Assembly (NCBI RefSeq): GCF_008244685.1
Contig: NZ_VTFT01000001.1
Span: forward strand, 1,777,248 to 1,841,247
From: Luteimonas viscosa
Lineage (GTDB): Bacteria > Pseudomonadota > Gammaproteobacteria > Xanthomonadales > Xanthomonadaceae
Direction of reading: 5' to 3'
Length of the DNA stretch: 64,000 nt
Below, in pieces: positions 1 through 13,505 of this stretch. The number at the start of each line of letters is the position of its first letter. The stretch's first letter is position 1. Made by a program: the position numbers and the translations under genes. A model generated the notes under the pieces. It made no database searches. It saw only the letters and a program-made list of their open reading frames with translations, and was not told the origin of the DNA.

Positions 1-996
1 GATCTGAAGCGGGCCGCATACAGGCAACCTTCTGGTCCAGTCATCGTCTCCTGAGGTTTGAGCGCTCTGCGTCGCAGCCCTCGTTTTTTTATAAGCGTCT
101 TCGTCCAGATACTGAAGACCGTTGGCTCCTTGTCTGACAAAGCCGCCGGTGAGAATAACTGTCTCTCCAGTCGCTTTTACTTCGAGCCTAAGATTGCACC
201 GGCCTTCAGCATCCACCTCGCCTTTCACGATGTAATGCGGATAGTTCAATGCAGATGGAGGTGTAATCTCTGCGGAGAACTCGGAGAACCCATCAGGGGC
301 TTGAAGAAAGATCTTAAAATCCTTGCTCTCCTTGAAAGGTGAGATCAATCGTGACAACCCGCGTTGAACCAAACGAAATCGTTGCACATCCCATGCGTGA
401 GATAGGAAGTTCATTCTAAGCAGAGTGCCCTGATCTGAAGGGGGGCATTCAAGCGGGACTTCATGCTCAGGCCAAACCGCATCAAGACCCACATCGCTTC
501 GAATTAGTTCGGGATCTCGCTCCTCTGTGAGGATTAGTACTTCATCGAGATACTTCTGCTCGTCTTCGAACTGGGTCCAATCGAAGATTCCATAGATCTC
601 TCGGCTTGATCCCTGAGCCCGCGTTATTAGCTCTAGCTCTGAAGCAAGTCTCATCGCAGCAAAGCGACCAATTCCTTTCTCGCCGAGCACCCTGCGGCTC
701 TTTAATCCAGAGTTCGTCACCTGCCGCTTTCCAGCGGTTGCAGGCTCCATCCAGGCCCCTCGCACCACGTCCAAGCTCATGCCCAATCCATCGTCGAATA
801 TTTCGATTCGACCTTCCCCAGGCAGTAGCGGCCCAACGAAATTGATGAGTACTCGACTGGCCTCAGCGTCATAAGCATTCTTCACAAGCTCGATCACTGC
901 CACCGCGTCATTGCTGATGAGCTCGCTACCTAGAGTTTTCATAATCCGCGCCCGGGGGCGGAATGATGACTCGTGAGGTTTAGTGACGTCTTCCAT
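1..996 (-). CDS. GHKL/Hsp90-like ATPase, 3'-truncated by the window edge
   Basis: Reading from ATG at 996 gives 332 open codons to base 1 with no stop, so the C-terminus is missing. The start follows an excellent Shine-Dalgarno (AAGGAG, bases 1001-1006). The N-terminal ~110 residues hold the Bergerat ATP site: N-box AVIELVKNAYDA (residues ~33-44), G1 box FDDGLGM (~68) and G2 box GEKGIGRF (~103). The ~200 residues after it are a second domain I do not recognise. There is no HisKA domain or membrane segment. This architecture (HATPase_c_3 type, as in MutL/MORC/Hsp90) occurs in stand-alone ATPases often found near defence genes, but a defence role here is only inference. GC content is near 50%, unlike all the genes that follow, suggesting horizontal acquisition. 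Confidence 0.85.
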   Translation of the reverse strand, partial: MEDVTKPHESSFRPRARIMKTLGSELISNDAVAVIELVKNAYDAEASRVLINFVGPLLPGEGRIEIFDDGLGMSLDVVRGAWMEPATAGKRQVTNSGLKSRRVLGEKGIGRFAAMRLASELELITRAQGSSREIYGIFDWTQFEDEQKYLDEVLILTEERDPELIRSDVGLDAVWPEHEVPLECPPSDQGTLLRMNFLSHAWDVQRFRLVQRGLSRLISPFKESKDFKIFLQAPDGFSEFSAEITPPSALNYPHYIVKGEVDAEGRCNLRLEVKATGETVILTGGFVRQGANGLQYLDEDAYKKTRAATQSAQTSGDDDWTRRLPVCGPLQI

Positions 997-1197
997 TTCC
1001 TCTCCTTACCTACCTACCCTAGGTGCGGGAAGTGACTACCTAAAAGTATTCGAGCTGGACAGTTGCCCTCACTACCTCATGCGGTGCTAAGCCATCAAGC
1101 TTCGCGCCATAGCTCTGGAGGATGCGACAACAAACAAGGTGCACCCTACTCCTACGCCCAAAGTCGAAATTCGGGCAGTTGTCCTCTATCCCGATAA

Positions 1198-1223
1198 AAA
1201 AGGCGACCTTGCAGTCGCCTTTT
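1198..1223. terminator. Intrinsic terminator behind aceE, possibly bidirectional
   Basis: A perfect 10-bp stem (AAAAGGCGAC at 1198-1207, GTCGCCTTTT at 1214-1223) closes a 6-base loop. On the minus strand it lies 11 nt after the aceE stop and is followed by a T-run, a classic rho-independent terminator. A-runs and T-runs on both flanks could let it also work on the plus strand. It marks the junction between low-GC DNA on the left and host-like DNA on the right. Confidence 0.9.
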
Positions 1224-1233
1224 CTATCTGGGC

Positions 1234-3927
<2,694 letters not shown>

Positions 3928-4147
3928 CGCTTGCTCCGCCGCGGCCCGCTGGCCGCGCTGTGTTTTGGGGGAGTTAGAGTCCCGATTCTAGCAGCCGGCC
4001 CCGGCGCGCCCGTGGCCGGCGCAGCGGGCGCGGGCGGGGCGGGAGGCCGCTTCGGCGGGCGCCGGCGGACGGGTGCGTACGGACCGCCGCGGCGGGCGCG
4101 GCGCGGACTATGATCGGCGCCACGGGCATCCGCCGGAGGACCCGGGC

Positions 4148-6607
4148 ATGGACAGCGAGCACCCCCGCGGCACGGACCCGTTGCGCTGGCACCACAGCCT
4201 GCGCACGCGGATGTCGCTGTGGTCGGGCCTGCTCAACGCGGTGCTGGTGCTGGCCACCACGCTGGCCTTCTACGCCGGGGCGCGGCTGCTGATCGTGCAC
4301 AACGCGCGGATCGAGGCGCGGGCGCTGACCGGGCAGACCGCGCGCAACCTCGAGGCGATCATCGAGACGGTGCAGGTGAGCGGGCGCACGCTGGCCGCCG
4401 GCGCCACCGGCATCGGCCGCGAGCCGCTGCACCTGCGCTCGCTGCTGCTGGCCAGCCTGGCCGGCGATCCGGACATCGCCGGGGCGATGGTGATCGTCGA
4501 GCCGGGGCGGCTGACGGGCGAGGATCCCGGCTTCACCTGGTACATCCGCCGCGAAGGCGCGGGGGTGGTGGAACAGTCGGTGGAATCGCTGGGCTACGAG
4601 TACGCCACGATGCCGTGGTTCGTGCGCACGATGGCCGCGCCGCAGCCGTGGTGGTCGGAGCCGTACGCCAACGAGGCCACCGCCGGGGTCGACTTCACCA
4701 CCTACAACCTGCCGCTGCGCCTGCCCGGCGACAGCGGCGTCGCGCCGGCGCTGGGCATGGTGAGCCTGGACGTGCCGGTGTCGCGCCTGCTGCGCGACAT
4801 CCTCGACGGCCTGCCGGAGACCGCGGGCATCGTGCCGATGCTGTTCTCGCCCGAAGGGCTGGCGGTGGTGCACCCGCGCGACGACGTGCGCATGCGCATG
4901 TCCCTGCGAACGCTGGTCGCGCAGGGCCGCGCCGACCTGGCGCCGCTGGTGGAAGCGCAGGAGCGGCGGCAGCCGGTGGAGTTCGAGCACCGCGACGCAA
5001 GCGGCGAGGACTTCATCACCTTCGGCATGCCGGTGGGCGACAGCGGCTGGACCTTCGCCACCTCGGTGTCGGAGCTCTACATCCTGCGCCAGCTCAAGCA
5101 GATCGCGCTGTGGGTGGCGCTGATCGGCCTGCTGGCGTTGCTGCCGGCGCTGGTGCTGGTGCGCCGCTATACCGGGCGGCTGCTGCAGCCGATCGAAAAC
5201 CTGACCGAGTCGGCGCGGCACTTCGCCAGCGGCGAGTTCGACTACCCGCTGCCGCATACCGGTCGGCGCGACGAGGTCGGGGTGATGGCGCGCGCGTTCA
5301 ACGTGGCGCGCGGATCGATCAAGCGCCAGCTTCGCGAGATCGAGGACATGGCGGGGGCGCGGCAGAAGGTGGAGAGCGAACTGGGGATCGCGCGCCAGAT
5401 CCAGCAGGCGATGCTGCCGCCGCCGCGGCTGTTCGAACGCGACGGCGTACGCGTCGACGTGCACGGCGTGCTGGAACCTGCGAAGGCGGTGGGCGGCGAC
5501 TTCTTCCACTACGGCGATTTCTACGGCGTGCTGTGGTTCGCGATCGGCGACGTCTCGGACAAGGGCGTGCCGGCGGCGCTGTTCATGGCCCGCACCGCCA
5601 CCGTGCTGGAAGGACAGGTGCGGCGCCACGCCTCGCCGGCCGCGCTGCTGGCCTCGGCCTCGCGCCGACTGGTGCATGGCAACAACACCTGCATGTTCGC
5701 CACGGTGCTGTGCGGCCGCCTGGACATCGCCAGCGGGCACTGCGTGCTGGCCAGCGCCGGGCACGATCCGCCGGTGCTGCTGCACGCGGACGGGCGCGCC
5801 GAGCCGCTGGCGCTGGAGACCGGGCCGCCGCTGGGCTTCGAACCCAGCCACGAGTACCCGCAGTACGCCTGCCGGCTGCCCGAGGGCGCGACCCTGCTGG
5901 CGTACACCGACGGCGTGACCGAGGCCTTCGACGCCAACGACGAGGCCTACGGCAGCGAACGCCTGCTGCAGGCGCTGGCGCCGGGCGAGGACGCCGCGCA
6001 CACCTGCCGTCGCCTGCTGGCCGATGTGCAACACTTCGCCGGCGACGCGGCCCAGTCCGACGACATCACCGTGCTGGCGATCCGGCGCACGCGCGTTTCC
6101 GCCGCGACCACCACGCCGACGGAAGGGGAGACGGCGACCGCGGCGGATGCACCGCCCGCCACCCCGAAGGACCTGCCCTTGGACAAGACGATCGCCGCCG
6201 ATCCCGCGCACATCGCCGAACTGACCGCGGCGGTGGAATCGACCCTCGCCGAGGCCGGGGTGGACGACGCCCGCATCCACGACGCGCGTCTGATCGTCGA
6301 GGAACTGGCCTGCAACGCGCTCACCCATGGCGCCGTGGAGACGGAGCCGCAGCTGCGCCTGCGGCTGCAGCTCGAGGCGGCGCGGCTGGTGCTGGAACTC
6401 GACGACAACGGCCTGCCGTTCGATCCGACCACGGCCCCGCCGCCGGACCTGGATGCCGACCTCGACGAACGTCGCGTCGGCGGCCTCGGCCTGCACCTGG
6501 TGCGGCAGCTCGCCGACAGCCTCGACTACCAGCGCCGCGAGGACCACAACCTCGTGCGCGTGACCCTGCGGCTGGACGCCGCGCCCGACCGCGAGGATCC
6601 CGCATGA
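4148..6607 (+). CDS. Membrane SpoIIE-type phosphatase fused to an RsbW-like kinase domain
   Basis: This 819-residue sensor has a membrane segment at ~23-46, a periplasmic Cache-like domain, a second membrane segment at ~318-340, HAMP, a PP2C/SpoIIE phosphatase domain (~415-660; VGGDFFHYGD, IGDVSDKG, YTDGVTE, QSDDITVL) and a C-terminal HATPase_c_2 domain (~690-815; N-box VEELACNALTHGA, LDDNGLPFDP, GLGLHLV). Such proteins dephosphorylate a STAS antagonist, and the RsbW-like domain may phosphorylate it. The antagonist gene follows with an ATGA overlap. The start at 4148 was chosen over an upstream alternative because GGAGGA lies 7 nt before it. A TATGAT box at 4109-4114 may be the promoter -10. 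No sigma factor is adjacent, so the final target is unknown. Confidence 0.9.
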   Translation: MDSEHPRGTDPLRWHHSLRTRMSLWSGLLNAVLVLATTLAFYAGARLLIVHNARIEARALTGQTARNLEAIIETVQVSGRTLAAGATGIGREPLHLRSLLLASLAGDPDIAGAMVIVEPGRLTGEDPGFTWYIRREGAGVVEQSVESLGYEYATMPWFVRTMAAPQPWWSEPYANEATAGVDFTTYNLPLRLPGDSGVAPALGMVSLDVPVSRLLRDILDGLPETAGIVPMLFSPEGLAVVHPRDDVRMRMSLRTLVAQGRADLAPLVEAQERRQPVEFEHRDASGEDFITFGMPVGDSGWTFATSVSELYILRQLKQIALWVALIGLLALLPALVLVRRYTGRLLQPIENLTESARHFASGEFDYPLPHTGRRDEVGVMARAFNVARGSIKRQLREIEDMAGARQKVESELGIARQIQQAMLPPPRLFERDGVRVDVHGVLEPAKAVGGDFFHYGDFYGVLWFAIGDVSDKGVPAALFMARTATVLEGQVRRHASPAALLASASRRLVHGNNTCMFATVLCGRLDIASGHCVLASAGHDPPVLLHADGRAEPLALETGPPLGFEPSHEYPQYACRLPEGATLLAYTDGVTEAFDANDEAYGSERLLQALAPGEDAAHTCRRLLADVQHFAGDAAQSDDITVLAIRRTRVSAATTTPTEGETATAADAPPATPKDLPLDKTIAADPAHIAELTAAVESTLAEAGVDDARIHDARLIVEELACNALTHGAVETEPQLRLRLQLEAARLVLELDDNGLPFDPTTAPPPDLDADLDERRVGGLGLHLVRQLADSLDYQRREDHNLVRVTLRLDAAPDREDPA

Positions 6608-6993
6608 GCACCCTGAACATCCGCATCGACCCGGCGCGCCGGGACGTGCAGACCGTCGCCGTCGGCGGGCGCCTCGACACCCACACCTACCTGCAGCTGG
6701 ACGAGGCGCTGGCGCCGCTGCTGGAGGATCCGGCGATCCTGTCGCTGGTGCTGGACCTGCACGGGCTGGAGTACATCTCCAGCGCCGGCGTGCGTTCGAT
6801 CTTCCGCGCGCGCAAGGCGCTGGCCGGGCGCGCCGGCCGGGTGCTGGTGGTCAACCCGCAGCCGCAGATCCAGAAGGTGTTCGACCTGGTCAAGGCGGTG
6901 CCGCTGCACGAGATCTTCTCCTCGGCCGCCGAGGCCGACGCCTATCTCGATGCGATGCAGCGCAAGGTGCTCGACGGCGACGACGACGCCTGA
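6604..6993 (+). CDS. STAS-domain anti-sigma factor antagonist
   Basis: A 129-residue single STAS domain of the SpoIIAA/RsbV type. The conserved loop YISSAGVRSI holds the likely phospho-acceptor (Ser59 or Ser60). The start overlaps the phosphatase/kinase stop (ATGA), so the two proteins are translationally coupled and form a partner-switching pair: phosphorylated when the kinase domain dominates, freed by the SpoIIE domain when the periplasmic sensor fires. The C-terminal tail is acidic (DGDDDA). Output partner is not encoded nearby. Confidence 0.92.
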   Translation: MSTLNIRIDPARRDVQTVAVGGRLDTHTYLQLDEALAPLLEDPAILSLVLDLHGLEYISSAGVRSIFRARKALAGRAGRVLVVNPQPQIQKVFDLVKAVPLHEIFSSAAEADAYLDAMQRKVLDGDDDA

Positions 6994-7192
6994 GCGGCGG
7001 GCGTCTTCGCGTCGCCTATACGCCCGCATGGGCAGGATGGCCGGCTTTCCCGGGCTGGCGCGTGGTCCCGTCCCGCTCCCGGCACCTGCTTGCCCTCCCG
7101 CACGGCCTCGGCAATGATCCCCGGCACAGGGGAGCGAGGCGCCAGGGTCGGTGCCCGGGCCCCGTGTGCCCGCCCCGATCCCACTCCATCCG

Positions 7193-9001
7193 ATGCCCGC
7201 TTCCGTATTGCCGCAACCGCTGTCGAACTGGCGCCTGCCTGCGCTGGGCCTGGTGATCGTGGCGATCGTGGTCACGCCGTTCCTGATCCTGCGCAAGGCG
7301 GCCGACGACATCGATGCCGCCTGGGAGATGGTGGTGCACACCCACCAGACCGAAGCCAGGGTGCATGCGCTGGCCGGCGACATGCGCAACATGGAAGCCG
7401 GCGCGCTGTCGCTGGCCGCCGGGGTCGACAACGCGATGCTGCGCGCCCGCGTCAACCAGAGCCGTGCCCGCATCCTGCCGACCCTGCAGCAACTGCAGGC
7501 GCTGACCAGCGACAACCCCGGGCAGCAGGAACGCATCGCCGAACTGCAGACCAGCATCCTGCTGCGCAAGGCGCACGCCGACCGGATCATCGATGCCGAG
7601 GTGGAGGACGTGACCGCCGCCGACATCGACGCGATGGTGGGGCGCTATCCGATCCACGACCTGATCGACGGCATCGTGGCGGAGGAACAGCAACTGCTGG
7701 CCACCCGCCAGGCGCGCGCGGAGCACGTCGAACGGCGCGCACGGCTCGCGACCTGGGCGGCGATGGCCGGCCAGTTGCTGCTGCTGGGCGGCGTGCTGGT
7801 GTACTCGGCGCGCCAGATCGCGCACCGGCTGCGCGCGGAAACCGATGCCCAGCGCGCCAGCGCCCGCGCCAGCGTGGTCCTCGACACGGTACGAGAGCCG
7901 ATCGTGGCGATCGATGCCGCGCAGCGCGTGGTCATGCACAACGTCGCGTTCGCCGAACTCTACGGCGTGCAGGGCGAGGCGCGCGGCCAGCCGCTGACCA
8001 CGCTCGGCGATGGTGCGTGGAACGACGAGCGCACGCTGCGGCGGCTGGCCGACGTGCTCGCGCGCGGCCGCGAACTGTGGGACCACGAGCAGCTGCAGCG
8101 CACCGCCGACGGCATCGAGCGCACCATGGTGATCAACGCCCGGCGCATGCCGCTGCCCGACAGCGACGACGCGGTGGTGCTGGTCACCGTGAGCGACATC
8201 AGCGTGCAGAAGGCCAGCGATCGCCAGATCCGCGAGCTCAACCGCCAGTTGCAGGGCAAGATCGAGCAGGTCTCGGACGTGAACCGCGAGCTCGAGGCCT
8301 TCAGCTACTCGGTCTCGCACGACCTGCGCGCGCCGCTGCGCCACATCGCCGGCTTCGGCGACAAGCTCGGCCGCCACCTCGGCGACGACATCGACGACAA
8401 GTCGCGCCATTACATCGACGTGATGGTGTCCTCGGCCAAGCGCATGTCGACGCTGATCGACGACCTGCTGGTGTATTCGCGCCTGGGCCGCAGCGCGCTG
8501 CGGTTGCAGACGGTGGACATGCAGTCGCTGGTGGCCGAGACCCGGGCGATGCTCGACGCCAACAACGCCACCGAGGCCCCCGATCACCGCATCGAGTGGC
8601 GCATCGCCCCGCTGCCGGTGGTGGTGGGCGACGAGAACATGCTGCGCCAGGTGTGGCTGAACCTGCTGGGCAACGCGGTGAAGTACAGCCGCGGCAGCGA
8701 GCCGGCGCGGATCGAGATCGGCTACGGCCGCGACGACGACGACGCGCACCACTTCCAGGTGCGCGACAATGGCGCCGGCTTCGACATGCAGTACGCCGGC
8801 AAGCTGTTCGGCGTGTTCCAGCGCCTGCACGCGGCCAGCGAGTTCCCGGGCACCGGCATCGGCCTGGCCAGCGTGCGCCGCGTGCTCACCCGCCACGGCG
8901 GTCGCGCCTGGGCCGAGTCCGAACCCGGCCAGGGCGCCACCTTCCACTTCACCCTTCCCGCCGCGGGCGACCAGCCCGCTTCCAACGAGAGCAAGCCATG
9001 A
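7193..9001 (+). CDS. CHASE3-type membrane sensor histidine kinase
   Basis: About 602 residues. Two membrane segments (~13-35 and ~195-215) bracket a helical periplasmic region that resembles CHASE3. A PAS domain (~230-350) follows, then a HisKA dimerisation domain with the H-box YSVSHDLRAPLRH and a HATPase domain (LNLLGNAVKYS, VRDNGAGFD, GTGIGLASVRR). The HATPase type resembles kinases that pair with small Rcp1-like receivers, and one such gene overlaps the stop by ATGA. The ATG at 7193 lacks a clear Shine-Dalgarno; a GTG at 7151 is an in-frame alternative adding 14 proline-rich residues. Confidence 0.9.
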   Translation: MPASVLPQPLSNWRLPALGLVIVAIVVTPFLILRKAADDIDAAWEMVVHTHQTEARVHALAGDMRNMEAGALSLAAGVDNAMLRARVNQSRARILPTLQQLQALTSDNPGQQERIAELQTSILLRKAHADRIIDAEVEDVTAADIDAMVGRYPIHDLIDGIVAEEQQLLATRQARAEHVERRARLATWAAMAGQLLLLGGVLVYSARQIAHRLRAETDAQRASARASVVLDTVREPIVAIDAAQRVVMHNVAFAELYGVQGEARGQPLTTLGDGAWNDERTLRRLADVLARGRELWDHEQLQRTADGIERTMVINARRMPLPDSDDAVVLVTVSDISVQKASDRQIRELNRQLQGKIEQVSDVNRELEAFSYSVSHDLRAPLRHIAGFGDKLGRHLGDDIDDKSRHYIDVMVSSAKRMSTLIDDLLVYSRLGRSALRLQTVDMQSLVAETRAMLDANNATEAPDHRIEWRIAPLPVVVGDENMLRQVWLNLLGNAVKYSRGSEPARIEIGYGRDDDDAHHFQVRDNGAGFDMQYAGKLFGVFQRLHAASEFPGTGIGLASVRRVLTRHGGRAWAESEPGQGATFHFTLPAAGDQPASNESKP

Positions 9002-9438
9002 GCGAACTGCGCACCATCCTGCTGGCCGAGGACAGCCCCCACGACGCCGAGATGGCGATCGACGCGCTGCGCGAGGCGCACCTGGCCAACCCCATCGTGC
9101 ACGTCGAGGACGGCGTCGAGGCGCTGGACTACCTGCTGCGCCGTGGCAAGTGGGCCGACCGGCCCGACGAGGACCTGGCGGTGCTGCTGCTCGACATCAA
9201 GATGCCGCGCATGGACGGCCTGGAAGTGCTGACCGAGCTGCGCAAGACCGACCGCTTCAAGGCGTTGCCGATCGTGGTGCTGTCGTCCTCGCGCGAGGAA
9301 AGCGATCTCGCCCGCAGCTGGGACCTGGGCGTGAACGCCTACGTGGTCAAGCCAGTGGACGTGGACCAGTTCTTCGACGCGGTGCGCACGCTCGGCCGGT
9401 TCTGGGCGGTGCTCAACGAGCCGCCGCGGAAGGGCTGA
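8998..9438 (+). CDS. Single-domain response regulator, Rcp1-like
   Basis: A 146-residue stand-alone receiver. The acidic pair (AEDSPHD), phospho-acceptor Asp66 in LLLDIKMPRMDG, the switch Ser in VLSSSREE and Lys118 in YVVKPVD are all present. The insertion DYLLRRGKWADRP is typical of receivers paired with phytochrome-like or CHASE3 kinases. The start overlaps the kinase stop, so it is almost certainly the kinase's direct substrate. There is no output domain; it probably acts by protein contact or in a phosphorelay. Confidence 0.94.
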   Translation: MSELRTILLAEDSPHDAEMAIDALREAHLANPIVHVEDGVEALDYLLRRGKWADRPDEDLAVLLLDIKMPRMDGLEVLTELRKTDRFKALPIVVLSSSREESDLARSWDLGVNAYVVKPVDVDQFFDAVRTLGRFWAVLNEPPRKG

Positions 9439-9444
9439 GCGCCG

Positions 9445-9834
9445 ATGGCGGCGGTTCCCGGCCCCGGCCCGGACGGATGGCGCGTGCTGCTGGTCGACGA
9501 TTCGCGCGACGATGCCGAGCTGGCCGAATTCGCGATGCGCAAGGGCGGGCTGGCGGTGGATTGCCGCCGCGTGCACGGCGCGGGTGCGCTCGCCGACGCG
9601 CTGCGTGCGTTCGTGCCGCACGCGGTGGTGTCGGACGTGAACCTGCCCGGGTTCTCCGGCGCGGAGGCGCTGGCGCAGGTGCGCGCGCACGATCCCGCGC
9701 TGCCGTTCGTCTTCCTCACCGGAGGGCTGGCGCCGGGCGACGAGGCGCCGGCGGCCGACGGGATGCTGCTGAAGGACGATCTGGACGCGCTGCCGGGCGT
9801 GTTGCGGCGTTTGCTGGGACTCACGGCTTCGTAG
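9445..9834 (+). CDS. Second single-domain response regulator
   Basis: A 129-residue receiver starting 6 nt after the previous stop. It keeps VDDSRDDAE (acidic pocket), Asp64 in VVSDVNLPG, Thr92 in FLTGG and Lys110 in LLKDDL. The alpha4-beta5 region is shortened compared with the preceding receiver. Within the operon it could be a phosphate sink or a second output of the same kinase, which is inference. It is the last gene of the signalling operon before the REP array. Confidence 0.88.
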   Translation: MAAVPGPGPDGWRVLLVDDSRDDAELAEFAMRKGGLAVDCRRVHGAGALADALRAFVPHAVVSDVNLPGFSGAEALAQVRAHDPALPFVFLTGGLAPGDEAPAADGMLLKDDLDALPGVLRRLLGLTAS

Positions 9835-9875
9835 GCGCCGCCGGCCTGCGCAAGCCCGCGGTGCGGCGCGATGGC

Positions 9876-10327
9876 CCCGGGTGCGCTGCGCTTACCCGGG
9901 CTACGACATCCGGGCCACGACTCATCGCGTAGCCCGGATAAGGCCAAAGGCCGCATCCGGGGGTGAAGTGACACGGCGTGAATCATCGCCCCGACAAGGT
10001 GGAACTGCCGATTCCCGGGTGCGCTGCGCTTACCCGGGCTACGACATCCGGGCCACGACTCATCGCGTAGCCCGGATAAGGCCAAAGGCCGCATCCGGGA
10101 TCGGCGGAAACGCGACCCCGCCACCCTGCCCGAGCTGGCTCGATCGCCCGCAAGAGCACGCGGGGACCGCCCCCCGGGTGCGCTGCGCTTACCCGGGCTA
10201 CGCACCGATTGCGTAGCCCGGATAAGGCCAAAGGCCGCATCCGGGGGTGAAGTGACACGGCGCGAATCATCGCCCCGACAAGGTGGAACTGCCGATCCCC
10301 GGGTGCGCTGCGCTTACCCGGGCTACG
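9876..10327. repeat. REP array: three hairpin pairs plus one half unit
   Basis: Each pair has a left half (CCCGGGTGCGCT.. ending GGGCTACG) and a right half (CGTAGCCCGG.. ending GCATCCGGG) that are imperfect inverted copies. Pairs lie at 9876-9961, 10014-10099 and 10173-10245; a lone left half lies at 10298-10327. The last half overlaps the stop codon of the RAYT gene. Related units occur at 10916, 11039, 20592-20922 and 33703. The 9835-10322 gap between genes holds nothing else that I can recognise. Confidence 0.93.
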
Positions 10328-10823
10328 GGTCGTGTTCTCCCATGTGGGCCGGCGTATCGGGTTTGCCGCCCCAGTCTTCGGGCAAGCGCCCGAGCCGCAC
10401 GTGGCGGTGGAAGCTCGAATGCGGCCACTCGGCGACGCGTGCGACCAGCCCGTGCTTCAGCGGGTTGGCATGCACGTAGTCGACGTGTGCCGCCAGGTCC
10501 CGCTCGTCGCGGATGGTGTGTTCCCAGAAGCGCGCCTGCCACGGCGTGGATGTCGCCGCGAGACCTTGCGTGAATCCCTTCTTGATCTCGCGCCACAGGC
10601 CGGAATAGTCGCCATCCCCGTCGCGCATGGTGATCACCGCATGCAGGTGGTCCGGCAGCACGGCCACCGCGACAACTTCGTGCGCGATCCGCTCGCGGGC
10701 CCTGCGCCAGGACGCCCCGAGGAGATCGATGTGGCGCACCAGCAGATCGCCCCGCCGGTCGCGCAAGGTGACCGTGAAGAAGAAGGTTCCGCCCGGGATG
10801 CGATTGCGGCGATAGCGCACCAT
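10323..10823 (-). CDS. rayT: REP-associated tyrosine transposase (RAYT)
   Basis: A 166-residue Y1/HUH endonuclease. The HUH motif is His59-Leu-His61 in LPDHLHAVI, and the catalytic Tyr116 lies in HVDYVHANPLKHG. The N-terminus MVRYRRNRIPGGTFFFTVTL is the usual RAYT start, so I set the start at 10823 and not at the upstream ATG at 10859. The family nicks single-stranded REP DNA and is thought to have spread REPs. Here REP units lie on both sides, and its TAG stop (10323-10325) is part of a REP end. All key residues are present, so it is probably active or recently so. Confidence 0.93.
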   Translation of the reverse strand: MVRYRRNRIPGGTFFFTVTLRDRRGDLLVRHIDLLGASWRRARERIAHEVVAVAVLPDHLHAVITMRDGDGDYSGLWREIKKGFTQGLAATSTPWQARFWEHTIRDERDLAAHVDYVHANPLKHGLVARVAEWPHSSFHRHVRLGRLPEDWGGKPDTPAHMGEHDP

Positions 10824-10915
10824 GCATCCACGCTCGCATGGCCTCGGGGCCACGTGCATCGCGCGATGCGTGCCCGGTCGGTCGGGTTTTGGCCCGTGAT
10901 CGGGTCGGAGATTTC

Positions 10916-10986
10916 CCCGGGTGCGCTGCGCTTACCCGGGCTACGATCGCCGCGTAGCCCGGATAAGGCCGAAGGCCGCATCCGGG
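10916..10986. repeat. REP hairpin pair upstream of rayT
   Basis: A left half at 10916-10945 and a right half at 10953-10986 of the same REP family, separated by only 7 bases. The right half has GGCCGAAGGCC where the 9876-10245 copies have GGCCAAAGGCC, matching the variant in the array near 20.6 kb. Confidence 0.92.
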
Positions 10987-11038
10987 GTTGCGGTGATGCG
11001 GCACGCTGATTCGACGCGATGCGGTGGGACCGGCGGGT

Positions 11039-11068
11039 CCCGGATGCGCTGCGCTTATCCGGGCTACG
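11039..11068. repeat. REP half unit overlapping the 3' end region of maeB
   Basis: A single left half (CCCGGATGCGCTGCGCT.. GGGCTACG). Its last 8 bases (GGGCTACG, 11061-11068) are repeated directly at 11069-11076 with one extra G, and the CTA in the second copy is the TAG stop of maeB on the minus strand. Confidence 0.88.
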
Positions 11069-11071
11069 GGG

Positions 11072-13390
<2,319 letters not shown>

Positions 13391-13505
13391 CTTGGCGGGC
13401 CGTGTGCGGAACATGGATTCTAGCCGCTCGGGGCAGAGGCGGCCGGACGCGGCGCGCGCTGGCTCGTTGTGCGGTGCAATGCCGCCTGGCGAACGCTGCG
13501 CCTGG

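Noticed and set aside
997..1197. tRNA or attachment site at the composition boundary
   Set aside because: No cloverleaf or duplicated end could be made out; the region shows only a possible promoter for the ATPase gene.
3974..6547. 857-codon minus-strand frame opposite the SpoIIE-type gene
   Set aside because: Arg/Gln/His/Ala-rich low-complexity translation; the opposite frame has all SpoIIE and HATPase motifs.
9876..10327. Possible CRISPR array
   Set aside because: The repeats are themselves long inverted hairpins with irregular spacing and repeated spacers, and no cas genes are present. They are REPs.
13391..13414. ATG 13414 as maeB start
   Set aside because: A TAGAAT -10 box ends 2 nt before it, so this ATG would lie upstream of the transcription start; ATG 13390 fits better.
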